Assembly: GCF_905397375.1 (NCBI RefSeq)
Contig: NZ_CAJPVG010000008.1
Span: 162,045 to 226,044 of the forward strand
Reading direction: 5' to 3'
DNA from: Ralstonia mannitolilytica
Lineage (GTDB): Bacteria; Pseudomonadota; Gammaproteobacteria; Burkholderiales; Burkholderiaceae
DNA: 64,000 nt
Part shown: positions 10,033 to 18,302 of the stretch, in pieces
How the letters are laid out: the number at the start of each line of letters is the position of its first letter
Numbering within the stretch: position 1 is the first letter of the stretch
The notes under the pieces: generated by a model
Database searches by the model: none
Seen by the model: only the letters and a program-made list of their open reading frames with translations
Told to the model about the DNA's origin: nothing
Translations under genes and position numbers: made by a program

Positions 10033-10462
10033 AAACAGAATCGCTTCTCGCTGAGCCCGATAGGCGATTCATGACAACGAGGAAACGGGAAAGGCGGACA
10101 AGCCTAATTGCCAAACGAGGGTGGGGTTCCCATCCTCCCGGCGCTCGGGGGGGCGCCGGTCCAGGTTGCACGCAAACGGCCACAGACAGTGCAAACGATT
10201 GCACGTCTGACGGGCGAAGGCGGGCCGCCGAAGGTTTGCACACCTTGCCCATGACCACCCTGGAACCACCCAGGAGGCTCCGCTGGCGATCGTCGACGGG
10301 AACGCAGCACGAAGATTCGGCAACAGCGTCCGCAAGAACGACATGCGAGCACAGGCGCAAGGCCCGCATGGCACTCATAACAACGCGCACCGCAGACAGC
10401 AGAGCGCGGCCGCAAGGCCGCTCGCCGGAATGTGTCGGCTGGTTAGACGGGAGGTAATACAC
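10033..10462 (+). ncRNA. Candidate structured leader RNA or independent small RNA
   Basis: Downstream of the predicted promoter the transcript could form successive hairpins. They are GAATCGC/GCGATTC (10038-10044 with 10064-10070); GGGTGGG/CCCATCC around 10120-10136; an 11-bp stem with one bulged A and loop ACGA at 10183-10209; and a 6-bp stem capped by a GCAA tetraloop at 10406-10421, about 30 nt before the GAGGT ribosome site. TTGCAC/GTGCAA elements recur at about 10165, 10189-10204 and 10234. I recognise no known RNA family. High GC makes chance stems common, so this is a candidate only. Confidence 0.35.
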
Positions 10463-11302
10463 GTGGGTATTCAGATCATGCTGGTCGAACAGGACCAGGC
10501 AGAGGGGGACCGTTTGTCGTTTTCCCTGCGCGACGGTGGACACGAGGTTGTGCGGGTCAGCCACCCCGCACAGGCTCAGGGGGCCATCCAGCAGACGGCG
10601 CCGGAGTTGCTGCTGATGGAGTGGACGTGGCCGGAGCGCGAATCGATCGACATGCTGCTGGCGTTGCGCGCGAACACGCAGACGCGCGGGCTGCCGGTCA
10701 TCGTGCTGTCACGCCATGGCGATGCGCGCGCCAAGATCGCCGCGCTCGATGCCGGCGCCGACGACTACGTCGTCAAGCCGTGCGATACCGGTGAGTTGCA
10801 TGCCCGCATCCGCGCGGTCGTACGCCGCCGCGCACCGCAACAACACGGCGACGACGTCCTGCAGGTCAACGGCCTGCGTCTGGATCCGCTCACGCTCGGC
10901 GTGACCGCGCAGACCGACACCGGCCCGCGCGCCATCCCGCTCAGCCCGCTGGAATTCCGCCTGCTGCACTTCCTGGTAGCGCATCCGCAGCGCGTGCATT
11001 CGCGCACGCAACTGCTGGATCGCGTATGGGGCAACCACGTGTTCGTGGGCGAGCGCACGGTTGACGTGCACGTCCGCAAGCTGCGCGTCGCGCTGGCGGG
11101 CACGGCCTGCGACGGCCTGATCCAGACGGTGCGCGGCGGTGGCTATCGCCTCGTGGTGGGTGCCGGCGGCGCGAGCGCTGCACACGCAGCCGACACGATC
11201 GGCATGCAGCTCGAGGCCGCGACGCGCAAGGCCGGCCCGGTGGTCGAAAGCCCGTTCGCGCGGGCCCCGATCCGCCCTGCAGCGGTGCGAATGTCGGCCT
11301 GA
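10463..11302 (+). CDS. Orphan OmpR/PhoB-family response regulator with Glu at the phospho-acceptor site
   Basis: A 279-aa regulator with an N-terminal receiver domain (about residues 3-118) and a C-terminal winged helix (about 135-232: PLEFRLLHFL, RTVDVHVRKLR, VRGGGYRL). The acceptor position reads LLLMEWTWP, so Glu53 replaces the usual Asp, and the acidic pair at the start is spread as VEQD. The conserved Ser/Thr (VLS) and Lys (VVKP) remain. Such proteins may be locked in an active-like state or controlled without phosphorylation. No histidine kinase is adjacent. The start is GTG at 10463 with GAGGT 7 nt upstream. About 45 low-complexity residues follow the DNA-binding domain. Confidence 0.88.
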   Translation: MGIQIMLVEQDQAEGDRLSFSLRDGGHEVVRVSHPAQAQGAIQQTAPELLLMEWTWPERESIDMLLALRANTQTRGLPVIVLSRHGDARAKIAALDAGADDYVVKPCDTGELHARIRAVVRRRAPQQHGDDVLQVNGLRLDPLTLGVTAQTDTGPRAIPLSPLEFRLLHFLVAHPQRVHSRTQLLDRVWGNHVFVGERTVDVHVRKLRVALAGTACDGLIQTVRGGGYRLVVGAGGASAAHAADTIGMQLEAATRKAGPVVESPFARAPIRPAAVRMSA

Positions 11303-11321
11303 CGACGAAGCCCCAACGAAA

Positions 11322-11356
11322 AAACGGCCGGACTGCCCACGCAGTGCCGGCCGTTT
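11322..11356. terminator. Bidirectional terminator
   Basis: A long stem AAACGGCCGG-ACTGC against GCAGT-GCCGGCCGTTT with loop CCAC and one bulge, between two convergent genes. Six T follow on the minus strand, so it is stronger for the otnI-side operon, and three T follow on the plus strand for the response-regulator gene. Confidence 0.85.
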
Positions 11357-11375
11357 CGCTTCAGCGCAACGCACA

Positions 11376-12170
11376 TCAGCGCTGGCTCTCGCGCCAACGC
11401 TTGAGCCACCCGAGCCCCTCGGTGGTGCCAGCGCGCGGACGGTATTCACAGCCGACCCAGCCGTCATAGCCCAGCGCATCCATCAATGCAAACAGGTGCG
11501 GATAGTTGAGTTCGCCCTCGTCCGGCTCATGGCGATCGGGCACGCCTGCAATCTGCACGTGGCCGACAGCGCCCGCGCCCACGTACTGCTTGAGCTTGAC
11601 CGACAGATCGCCCTCCATGATCTGCGCGTGGTACAGGTCGAACTGCACCTTCACATTCGGTGCGCCGACCTCCTTGCAGACGGCGTGCGCCTGCGCCTGG
11701 TGCGTGAGGAAGAAGCCCGGCATGTCGCGCGTGTTGATGGGTTCCAGCACGATGGTGATACCCGCCCCCGCCGCCTCGCGGGCGGCATGGGCGACGTTGC
11801 TGACGTAGGTCGCGTGATGACGTGCGTGGTCCGCATCGGCAGGCAGCAGGCCGGCCATCACATGCACGCGCGTGTTGCCGAGCACCTGCGCATATTCCAG
11901 CGCCGTCGCAATGCCGCGCCGGAATTCCTCTTCGCGTCCGGGCAGTGACGCGATGCCGCGCTCGCCGGCCGCCCAGTCGCCCGGCGGGGCGTTGAACAGC
12001 GCCTGCCTGAGGCCCGCGTCATCAAGGCGGGCGCGGATCTCGGCCTTGTCGAAGTCGTAGGGGAAGAGAAACTCCACGCCCTCGAAGCCGTCCTTTGCCG
12101 CGGCGGCAAAGCGGTCGAGGAACGCGTGCTCCTGATACATCATGGAGAGGTTGGCGGCAAAGCGGGGCAT
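11376..12170 (-). CDS. otnI: 2-oxo-tetronate isomerase / hydroxypyruvate isomerase family
   Basis: A 264-aa TIM-barrel sugar isomerase (Hyi family). Metal and acid-base residues are visible in VLEPIN, QFDLYH and GCEYRPR. In the acid-sugar pathway OtnI converts 2-oxo-tetronate to 3-oxo-tetronate. It is the last gene of a minus-strand operon gntR-ltnD-otnK-otnC-MFS-otnI, 19 nt after the transporter and followed by a terminator. The neighbours decide between OtnI and a glyoxylate-pathway hydroxypyruvate isomerase, since no glyoxylate carboligase gene is present here. Confidence 0.88.
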   Translation of the reverse strand: MPRFAANLSMMYQEHAFLDRFAAAAKDGFEGVEFLFPYDFDKAEIRARLDDAGLRQALFNAPPGDWAAGERGIASLPGREEEFRRGIATALEYAQVLGNTRVHVMAGLLPADADHARHHATYVSNVAHAAREAAGAGITIVLEPINTRDMPGFFLTHQAQAHAVCKEVGAPNVKVQFDLYHAQIMEGDLSVKLKQYVGAGAVGHVQIAGVPDRHEPDEGELNYPHLFALMDALGYDGWVGCEYRPRAGTTEGLGWLKRWRESQR

Positions 12171-12189
12171 GGGAAATCCTGGAAGCGAG

Positions 12190-13521
12190 TTACTTGTTGA
12201 CCAACCTGGCCGGCGTGCACAGCACGGCGATGCAGCCGAGCACCAGCACACCCGCCAGCGCGTACATGCCCGCTGCGGTGCTGCCGGTCATGTCCTTGAG
12301 CGCGCCAATCATATAGGGGCTCACGAAGCCGGCAAGGTTGCCCACCGAATTGATGGCCGCGATGCCGGCGGCGGCGGCCGTGCCCTGCAGGAAGGCGGTC
12401 GGCAGCGACCAGAACAGCGGCGCGCACGTCAGCACGCCCGCCGCAGCCAGCGACAGGAAGACGATCGACAGCGCCACGTTGTTGCCCGCCGTGGCCACCA
12501 CCGCAAAGCCGACCACGCCCATCATCGCCGGCACGACGAGGTGCCAGCGGCGCTCGCGGCGTGCATCCGCGCTGCGGCCGATGAGCACCATGGCAATCGC
12601 GGCGCACACGTACGGGATGGCGGACAGCACGCCGACCATGAAGGTGTCCTTCACGCCGGCGTTCTTCACCAGCGACGGCATCCAGAACGTGAGCCCGTAC
12701 TGGCCCATCACGAAGGCGAAGTAGATCAGGCTCATGCCCCACACGCGCGGGTCGGAGAACACCTTGCCGATGCCGGGGTGCACCACCTTGCCATGGTTGT
12801 CGGCAGCGATGTTGGCTTCGAGGATCTGCTTGTCTTCCTCGCTCAGCCACCTGGCCTTGCGGATGCTGTCGTCAAACTTCCACAGCACGAGCAGGCCGAC
12901 CAGCACAGCTGGAATGGCCTCGATCACGAACATCCACTGCCAGCCCTGCCAGCCGCCGCCCACGCCTGTCCCGTGGAACGCGCTCATGATCCAGCCCGAG
13001 AGCGGGTTGCCGAAGATGCCCGAGATCGGGATCGCCGCCATGAACATCGCCACGATGCGTGCGCGCCGATGCGACGGGTACCAGTACGTCAGGTACAGGA
13101 TGATGCCGGGGTAGAAGCCCGCCTCGGCCAGGCCCAGCAGGAAGCGCATCACGTAGAACTGCGTGGGCGTCTGCACGAACGCGAATGCACCCGAGATGAG
13201 GCCCCACGTGATCATGATCCGCGCAATCCACACGCGCGCGCCGATCCTGTGCAGCAGCAGGTTGCTCGGCACCTCGAAGAGAAAGTAGCCGATGAAGAAG
13301 ATGCCGGCACCCAGCCCATATACCGTCTCTGAAAAATTCAGCGCCTGCGACATCTGCAGCTTGGCGAAGCCGACGTTCACGCGGTCGAGATAGGCGACCA
13401 CGTAGCACAGCATGATGAGCGGGACGATGCGGCGCGACACGCGTGCGTACACGCTGTCTTCCTTTGAAACGGCGTGCGACGCGGGGTGCGCAGACCCGGC
13501 CGCCGTGGCGGTGGTGTTCAT
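12190..13521 (-). CDS. MFS transporter, anion:cation symporter family (probable C4 sugar-acid uptake)
   Basis: A 443-aa major facilitator with about 12 hydrophobic segments. The first half carries the YLDRVNVGFA signature typical of the tartrate/phthalate/glucarate (ACS) branch, and a longer cytoplasmic loop (SIRKARWLSEEDKQ) lies near the middle. It is in the inner membrane and likely imports threonate or erythronate with protons, judged from its place between otnC and otnI. The exact substrate is inferred, not visible in the sequence. Confidence 0.88.
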   Translation of the reverse strand: MNTTATAAGSAHPASHAVSKEDSVYARVSRRIVPLIMLCYVVAYLDRVNVGFAKLQMSQALNFSETVYGLGAGIFFIGYFLFEVPSNLLLHRIGARVWIARIMITWGLISGAFAFVQTPTQFYVMRFLLGLAEAGFYPGIILYLTYWYPSHRRARIVAMFMAAIPISGIFGNPLSGWIMSAFHGTGVGGGWQGWQWMFVIEAIPAVLVGLLVLWKFDDSIRKARWLSEEDKQILEANIAADNHGKVVHPGIGKVFSDPRVWGMSLIYFAFVMGQYGLTFWMPSLVKNAGVKDTFMVGVLSAIPYVCAAIAMVLIGRSADARRERRWHLVVPAMMGVVGFAVVATAGNNVALSIVFLSLAAAGVLTCAPLFWSLPTAFLQGTAAAAGIAAINSVGNLAGFVSPYMIGALKDMTGSTAAGMYALAGVLVLGCIAVLCTPARLVNK

Positions 13522-13561
13522 GTGGTCTCCAATCTAGGTTTTATATGGGGCCGTGGTGGGG

Positions 13562-14203
13562 TTACCAGCGGGCCCCGAACGTCTGGCGCAGTTCGTCGAT
13601 CTGCGCATCGGACAGCGGCGCGGGCTTGGGCTCCGTCATCAGCCAAAGCCTGGCGGTTTCTTCCAGTTCTTCCAGCGCGTAGGCGGCGTTCGATGCCGAG
13701 CTGTGCCATACCACGGGGCCGAGCCGATCGAGCAGCACCGCGCGCACGTCGTTGGCCAGCGCCGCAATCTGCGCGGCCACATCCGGGTGCCCGGGACGTT
13801 GGTATGGGATGAGCGGCACATGGCCGACCTTCATCACGTAGTACGGCGTGATGGGCGGCAGCACGTCGCTCGGGCGCCAGACGCCGGCCAGCGTGAGCGC
13901 CACCAGATGCGTCGAATGCGTATGCACGACGGCATGCGCGTCGGCATTGCGGTCATAGATGCCGCGATGCAGCGCGAGCGTCTTCGATGGCTTGTCGCCG
14001 CTCATCCATTCGCCGGCCGTGCTGACCTTGGCGATGCGCGCGGGGTCGAGCGTGCCGAGGCACGCATCGGTCGGCGTGATCAGCCAGCCGTCGGGCAGGC
14101 GTGCACTGATGTTGCCCGCGGTGCCGACCGTGTAACCGCGCGCGTACAGGCTCTGGCCCACGCGCGCGATCTCTTCGCGCAAGGCGTTCTCCGCGGCGCT
14201 CAC
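13562..14203 (-). CDS. otnC: 3-oxo-tetronate 4-phosphate decarboxylase, class II aldolase family
   Basis: A 213-aa class II aldolase/adducin-fold enzyme. The zinc-binding HTHSTH motif is at about residues 93-98, with a later His in the PGH region. OtnC decarboxylates 3-oxo-tetronate 4-phosphate to dihydroxyacetone phosphate, the pathway exit to glycolysis. Its ATG overlaps the otnK stop by 4 nt, which is strong coupling and supports OtnC over fuculose- or ribulose-phosphate aldolases of the same fold. Confidence 0.9.
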   Translation of the reverse strand: MSAAENALREEIARVGQSLYARGYTVGTAGNISARLPDGWLITPTDACLGTLDPARIAKVSTAGEWMSGDKPSKTLALHRGIYDRNADAHAVVHTHSTHLVALTLAGVWRPSDVLPPITPYYVMKVGHVPLIPYQRPGHPDVAAQIAALANDVRAVLLDRLGPVVWHSSASNAAYALEELEETARLWLMTEPKPAPLSDAQIDELRQTFGARW

Positions 14204-15531
14204 GCTGCGACCTCCTCGGTGGCCCGTGCGAACTGCACGAGCGCCTTCTCGAAGAAATCGACCGAACCGAAGTTGCCCGACTTGAGCGCCAGCGCGACCG
14301 GGTCATCGCCGATGGTCGCCGTCCAGGGCACGCCCGGATCGATCTGCGGGCCGATGCGCAGCGCCCGCACGTCGAGCGCCTGCACGACCGCGCCCGAAGT
14401 CTCGCCGCCGGCGATCACGAAACGGCGAACGCCGTCGGCATGGACGGTGCGCGCGATGCGCCCAAGCGCCTCTTCGACGAGCTTGCCGGCGCGCTCCACG
14501 CCAAGCGCCTTCTGCACCTGCGCCACCTGCTCCGGCGCGCTCGTGGCGTAGATCAGGACCGGCTGGCCGGCATGGCGTTGCACGAAATCGAGCGCATCCA
14601 CCACCACCGGCTGCCCTTCGGCCAGCGCCAGCGGATCAATCTGGAACGCCGGGCGCGACACACGCCAGTGCGCCACCTGCGCGTTCGTCGCGCGCGAGCA
14701 GCTGCCCGAGAGCACGATGGCCGATTCCGCCACGGCGGGCAATTGCGCAGCGTTGCCATGCTCGGTGATGAGCCCCGCGCGGCGATATTGCGCCGGCAGG
14801 CCCAGCGCCAGACCCGAGCCCCCCGTGAGCAGCGGCAGATCGGCAAAGGCCTCGCCGAGCACGATCAGGTCGTCGTTGGAGATCGCATCCGCAATCGCCA
14901 GCTTCACGCCGTCGGCGCGCAGCCGCTGAGCCTGGTCGCGCGCGGCCTGCGCGCCGCGCATGACCGCGTCGTAGCGCAGCAGGCCGACCTTGCCCTGGCT
15001 CTGGCGCGCGAGCACCGGCACGAGGTTCGGATCGCGCATCGGCGTGAGCGGGTGGTGCTCCATGCCCGACGCATTGAGCAGCACGTCGCCCACGAACAGG
15101 TGGCCACGGAAGATCGTGCGGCCGTTTTCGGGGAATGCCGGACAGGCCAGCGTGAAGTCGGTGCCAAGCGCCGTCATCAGGGCCTCGGCCACGGGGCCGA
15201 TGTTGCCGTCGTCGGTCGAGTCGAACGTCGAGCAGTACTTGAAGAAGAAGCGCGAGCAGCCTTGCGCCTGCAGCCAGCGCAGCGCTGCCAGCGACTGCTG
15301 CACGGCATCGGCCGCCGGAATCGTGCGCGACTTCAGCGCCACGACGATGGCATCGGCATCCGCACCGATGGCCTCATCGCCGGCGTGCCCGTCGTGAGGA
15401 ATCCCGATGGTCTGCACGGTGCGCATGCCCGCACGCACGAGCATGTTGGCGAGGTCGGTGGCGCCGGTGAAGTCATCGGCGATGCAGCCCAGCACGGGGC
15501 GGGAAGCGGGGCGGGACGTCGTGGTGCTCAT
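14200..15531 (-). CDS. otnK: 3-oxo-tetronate kinase (four-carbon acid sugar kinase, DUF1537)
   Basis: A 443-aa two-domain kinase. The N-terminal sugar-acid domain begins GCIADDFTGATDLA, and the C-terminal nucleotide-binding domain contains GGETSGAV. The family phosphorylates 3-oxo-tetronate (or threonate/erythronate in related clades) with ATP. It overlaps both neighbours by 4 nt (otnC downstream, ltnD upstream). Together with LtnD, OtnI and OtnC it completes the route from L-threonate to DHAP described for Cupriavidus-like bacteria. Confidence 0.92.
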   Translation of the reverse strand: MSTTTSRPASRPVLGCIADDFTGATDLANMLVRAGMRTVQTIGIPHDGHAGDEAIGADADAIVVALKSRTIPAADAVQQSLAALRWLQAQGCSRFFFKYCSTFDSTDDGNIGPVAEALMTALGTDFTLACPAFPENGRTIFRGHLFVGDVLLNASGMEHHPLTPMRDPNLVPVLARQSQGKVGLLRYDAVMRGAQAARDQAQRLRADGVKLAIADAISNDDLIVLGEAFADLPLLTGGSGLALGLPAQYRRAGLITEHGNAAQLPAVAESAIVLSGSCSRATNAQVAHWRVSRPAFQIDPLALAEGQPVVVDALDFVQRHAGQPVLIYATSAPEQVAQVQKALGVERAGKLVEEALGRIARTVHADGVRRFVIAGGETSGAVVQALDVRALRIGPQIDPGVPWTATIGDDPVALALKSGNFGSVDFFEKALVQFARATEEVAA

Positions 15532-16439
15532 TTCGACTTCGCCTCCGGCAGCGTGATGCCAGGGAAGATCTTGATGACGGCCGAATCGTCTTCCTTCGCA
15601 TAACCGGCCGTCGATGCCTGCATGAACATCTGGTGCGCGGTGGCCGCCAGCGGCAGCGGAAACTTGGTCGCACGCGCGGTGTCGAGCACGAGGCCCAGGT
15701 CTTTCACGAAGATGTCGACGGCGGACAGCGGCGTGTAGTCTCCGGCCAGCACGTGGGCCATGCGGTTTTCGAACATCCAGCTGTTGCCGGCGCTGTTGGT
15801 GATGACTTCGTACAGCGCGTCGGCCGCCACGCCTTCGCGCAGGCCGAGGGCCATGGCTTCTGCCGCAGCGGCGATGTGCACGCCGGCCAGCAACTGGTTG
15901 ATGATCTTGACCTTGCTGCCGGCGCCGGCCTTGTCACCCAGGCGATAGACCTTCCCGGCCATCGCGTCGAGCACGCCGCCCGCAGCGGCATACGCCTGCG
16001 GCGTGGCGGACGTCATCATCGTCATCTGGCCCGACGCCGCCTTGGCCGCGCCGCCCGAGATGGGGCCGTCCACGTACAGGATGCCCTGCTGCGCCAGGCG
16101 TGCCTCCAGCGCGATCGACCAGTTCGGGTCCACGGTCGAGCACATCACGAAGGTGCTGCCCGGCTTCATGGCTGCGGCCGCGCCGTTCTCGCCAAACAGG
16201 ACCGACTCTGTCTGCGCGGCGTTGACGACCACCGAGACGATCACGTCGGCGTGGCCAGCCACCTCGGCCGGTGTCGCGCACGCGATGCCGCCCTCCCTGG
16301 CGAACTCGGCGGCAGCGCCGGGGCGCACGTCGCACGCGGCGACGGTGTAACCGTTGTGGCGCAGGGTCTTGGCAATGCCAAGGCCCATGGCGCCCAGGCC
16401 AATGACGCCGACCTTCCGGTCAGCCGTGGTTTGCGTCAT
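15528..16439 (-). CDS. ltnD: L-threonate dehydrogenase (3-hydroxyisobutyrate dehydrogenase family)
   Basis: A 303-aa beta-hydroxyacid dehydrogenase. It has the N-terminal Rossmann motif GLGAMGLGIA, the substrate signature DGPISGG and the catalytic Lys in GSKVKIINQ. LtnD oxidises C2 of L-threonate to 2-oxo-tetronate with NAD+. The overlap with otnK and the following pathway genes favour LtnD over 3-hydroxyisobutyrate or tartronate semialdehyde dehydrogenases, which share the motifs. The gap from gntR is 14 nt. Confidence 0.9.
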   Translation of the reverse strand: MTQTTADRKVGVIGLGAMGLGIAKTLRHNGYTVAACDVRPGAAAEFAREGGIACATPAEVAGHADVIVSVVVNAAQTESVLFGENGAAAAMKPGSTFVMCSTVDPNWSIALEARLAQQGILYVDGPISGGAAKAASGQMTMMTSATPQAYAAAGGVLDAMAGKVYRLGDKAGAGSKVKIINQLLAGVHIAAAAEAMALGLREGVAADALYEVITNSAGNSWMFENRMAHVLAGDYTPLSAVDIFVKDLGLVLDTARATKFPLPLAATAHQMFMQASTAGYAKEDDSAVIKIFPGITLPEAKSK

Positions 16440-16453
16440 GAAACACTCCTGGA

Positions 16454-17170
16454 TCAGTCTTGCGCAGCGTCCCCGCCCTCGCCCAGGCGACGTGCGGCAT
16501 TGAACATGTGGGTCTGCGCGGCATTGCGCGCGGCGAGCGCGTCGCGGTGTCGGATCGCCTCGACCATCGCGCGGTGCTCGTCGCGCACCTGGCGGGCGAA
16601 GTCTTCGCGGCGCGCTTCGTTGCTGCGCGTCACGCCAATCGCCTCTTCCAGGTACTGGCTGAAGAAGCCCAGTGCCTGCACGAGGAACGGGTTGCCGCTG
16701 GCGGCCGCAATGGCGCGGTGAAAGCGCAGATCCTCGGCCACGCCGTCACCGCCCGCAGCGACGGCTGCGTCGATGCCATCGAGTGCGGCGTCGATCTCGA
16801 CCATCTGCGCGTCGGTGCGGCGCTGGGCGGCCAGGGCAGCACCTTCGGCCTCCAGCGCGCGGCGCAGTTCGATGATGTGCAGCACGGCGTCCATCGACCC
16901 GGCCTGCGCGGCATCGATGCGCAACGGCTTCAAGCCCGCCTGCTGCGTGACGTACACGCCGCTGCCCTGGCGCGCCTCGACCACGCCCTCGTGGCGCAGG
17001 CGCGAGATGGCCTCGCGGATGACGGTGCGGCTCACGCCGAATTCCTGGCCCAGCACGGTTTCAGACGGCATGCGTTCGCCGCGGCGCAGCTCGCCGGCGT
17101 CGATCTTGTCCATCAAGGCTTGGGCCACGCGGTCGGAGAGGGAAGGCGCGGCATCGAGGCGTTCAAACAT
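16454..17170 (-). CDS. GntR-family (FadR/FCD) regulator of acid-sugar catabolism
   Basis: A 238-aa regulator with an N-terminal GntR winged helix (about residues 10-75: MPSETVLGQEFGVSRTVIREAISRL) and a C-terminal all-helical FCD effector domain with the metal-binding-type His in DLRFHRAI. It heads the ltnD operon and is divergent from denD, so it probably represses both until a tetronate-type acid binds. The start is uncertain: ATG 17170 is taken, and in-frame ATGs exist at about 17203-17233, which would place part of the promoter inside the gene. Confidence 0.85.
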   Translation of the reverse strand: MFERLDAAPSLSDRVAQALMDKIDAGELRRGERMPSETVLGQEFGVSRTVIREAISRLRHEGVVEARQGSGVYVTQQAGLKPLRIDAAQAGSMDAVLHIIELRRALEAEGAALAAQRRTDAQMVEIDAALDGIDAAVAAGGDGVAEDLRFHRAIAAASGNPFLVQALGFFSQYLEEAIGVTRSNEARREDFARQVRDEHRAMVEAIRHRDALAARNAAQTHMFNAARRLGEGGDAAQD

Positions 17171-17308
17171 GGTGGCGGCTTGGCAAGCGTAAATTCGTCG
17201 TGTCATCATACAAGTTGAGTGGCAGAGCATCATCCACGTTTACCCCTAGGCTTTCATCAGATCCCGTCAGGCGGCCCGCGCGGCCGACACCGGCGGCAAG
17301 GAGACACC
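17171..17308. promoter_or_regulatory. Divergent promoter region between gntR and denD
   Basis: 138 bases that must hold promoters for both arms of the acid-sugar cluster. A GntR-like GT-N6-AC element is seen on the minus strand at about 17201-17210, overlapping a TATGAT that could be the gntR -10. No clean -35 was found for either direction, so only the region is annotated. Confidence 0.45.
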
Positions 17309-18292
17309 ATGAACATCGTCATCACCGGCGGCGCCGGCTTTCTGGGCCAGCGCATGCTGGCCGCACTGCTCCAGCAACCCGGCCTGCCCGGCCCGGACGG
17401 CACCGCTGAGCCGGTCGAGGCGTTCATCGTGCTGGATCAGGTGCCCGGCCAGATTGCCGACCCGCGCGTGCGCTATGTGACGGGCGATGCCTCGGACCCG
17501 ACGCTGATCGCCCGGACGATCGACGAACACGTCGGCGGCGTGTTCCACCTCGCCGCCGTGGTGAGCGGCACGGCGGAAGCGGATTTCGATCTCGGCATGC
17601 GCGTGAACCTCGACGGCACGCGCGCACTGCTGGACGCACTGCGCGCGCAGCAGGCCAGGACGGGCCGCGCATCGCGCGTGCTGTTTGCGAGCTCGGTGGC
17701 GGTGTTCGGCGGCCCATTGCCGGCGGTCGTGACCGACGACACGGCGCCCACGCCGCAGGCGTCGTACGGCGTGCAGAAGCTGATGGGCGAGCTCCTGGTG
17801 GGCGAGTATTCGCGCAAGGGCTACATCGACGGCCGCGCGGTGCGCATCCCGACCGTGTCGGTGCGCCCCGGCAAGCCGAATGGCGCCGCGTCGAGCTTTG
17901 CCAGCGGCATCATCCGCGAGCCGCTGGCGGGCGAGGAGGCCAACTGCCCGGTGGAAGCCGAAACCGAGCTGTGGCTGGCCTCGCCGCGCCAGGTGGTGGC
18001 GTCGCTGCTGCATGCGTACAGCCTGCCGGCGTCGGCGTGGGGCAACCGCCGTGCGCTGAACCTGCCGGGCATCACGGTGCGCGTGGGGGACATGGTGCAA
18101 GCGCTGCGCAAGGTGGCGGGCGAGGCGCCGGTCAGCCGCATCCGCTGGGAGCCGGACGCGCGCATCAAGGCCATCGTGCAAAGCTGGCCGGCGCGCTTCG
18201 ATACCGCCCGCGCCGATGCGATGGGCTTTGGCCGCGACACCTCGTTCGAGGCGATGGTGCGCGACTACGTGGAAAGCCTGGACGCGCGCTGA
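17309..18292 (+). CDS. denD: D-erythronate dehydrogenase (extended SDR family)
   Basis: A 327-aa extended short-chain dehydrogenase/epimerase. The NAD motif TGGAGFLG is at residues 6-13, and the active-site Tyr and Lys lie in SYGVQKL with a Ser upstream (FASSVA). DenD oxidises D-erythronate at C2 to 2-oxo-tetronate, which the divergent otnI, otnK and otnC can then process. The start ATG has AAGGAG 5 nt upstream. The assignment over other nucleotide-sugar-type SDRs depends on the context. Confidence 0.87.
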   Translation: MNIVITGGAGFLGQRMLAALLQQPGLPGPDGTAEPVEAFIVLDQVPGQIADPRVRYVTGDASDPTLIARTIDEHVGGVFHLAAVVSGTAEADFDLGMRVNLDGTRALLDALRAQQARTGRASRVLFASSVAVFGGPLPAVVTDDTAPTPQASYGVQKLMGELLVGEYSRKGYIDGRAVRIPTVSVRPGKPNGAASSFASGIIREPLAGEEANCPVEAETELWLASPRQVVASLLHAYSLPASAWGNRRALNLPGITVRVGDMVQALRKVAGEAPVSRIRWEPDARIKAIVQSWPARFDTARADAMGFGRDTSFEAMVRDYVESLDAR

Positions 18293-18302
18293 AGGCCGGC
18301 GC

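Larger units (their letters stand above)
9689..10462. other. Long non-coding stretch upstream of the orphan response regulator
   Basis: About 770 bases without a believable gene, in two parts. 9690-10030 is AT-rich and carries symmetrical elements: ATTATGC-N8-GCATAAT (9840-9861) and a perfect 14-bp palindrome centred at 9986-9987 (9980-9993). 10030-10462 is GC-rich and full of potential hairpins, described separately. A 128-codon Arg-rich open frame at 10071-10457 lacks family resemblance and a ribosome site, and I do not call it. Confidence 0.6.

Noticed and set aside
10071..10457. 128-codon Arg/Thr-rich frame before the orphan regulator
   Set aside because: No ribosome site, no recognisable motif, and composition typical of non-coding GC-rich DNA; the region fits better as leader or ncRNA.
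9938..10564. 208-codon minus-strand frame over the same interval
   Set aside because: It overlaps the 5' end of the regulator gene, crosses the predicted promoter and has no ribosome site.
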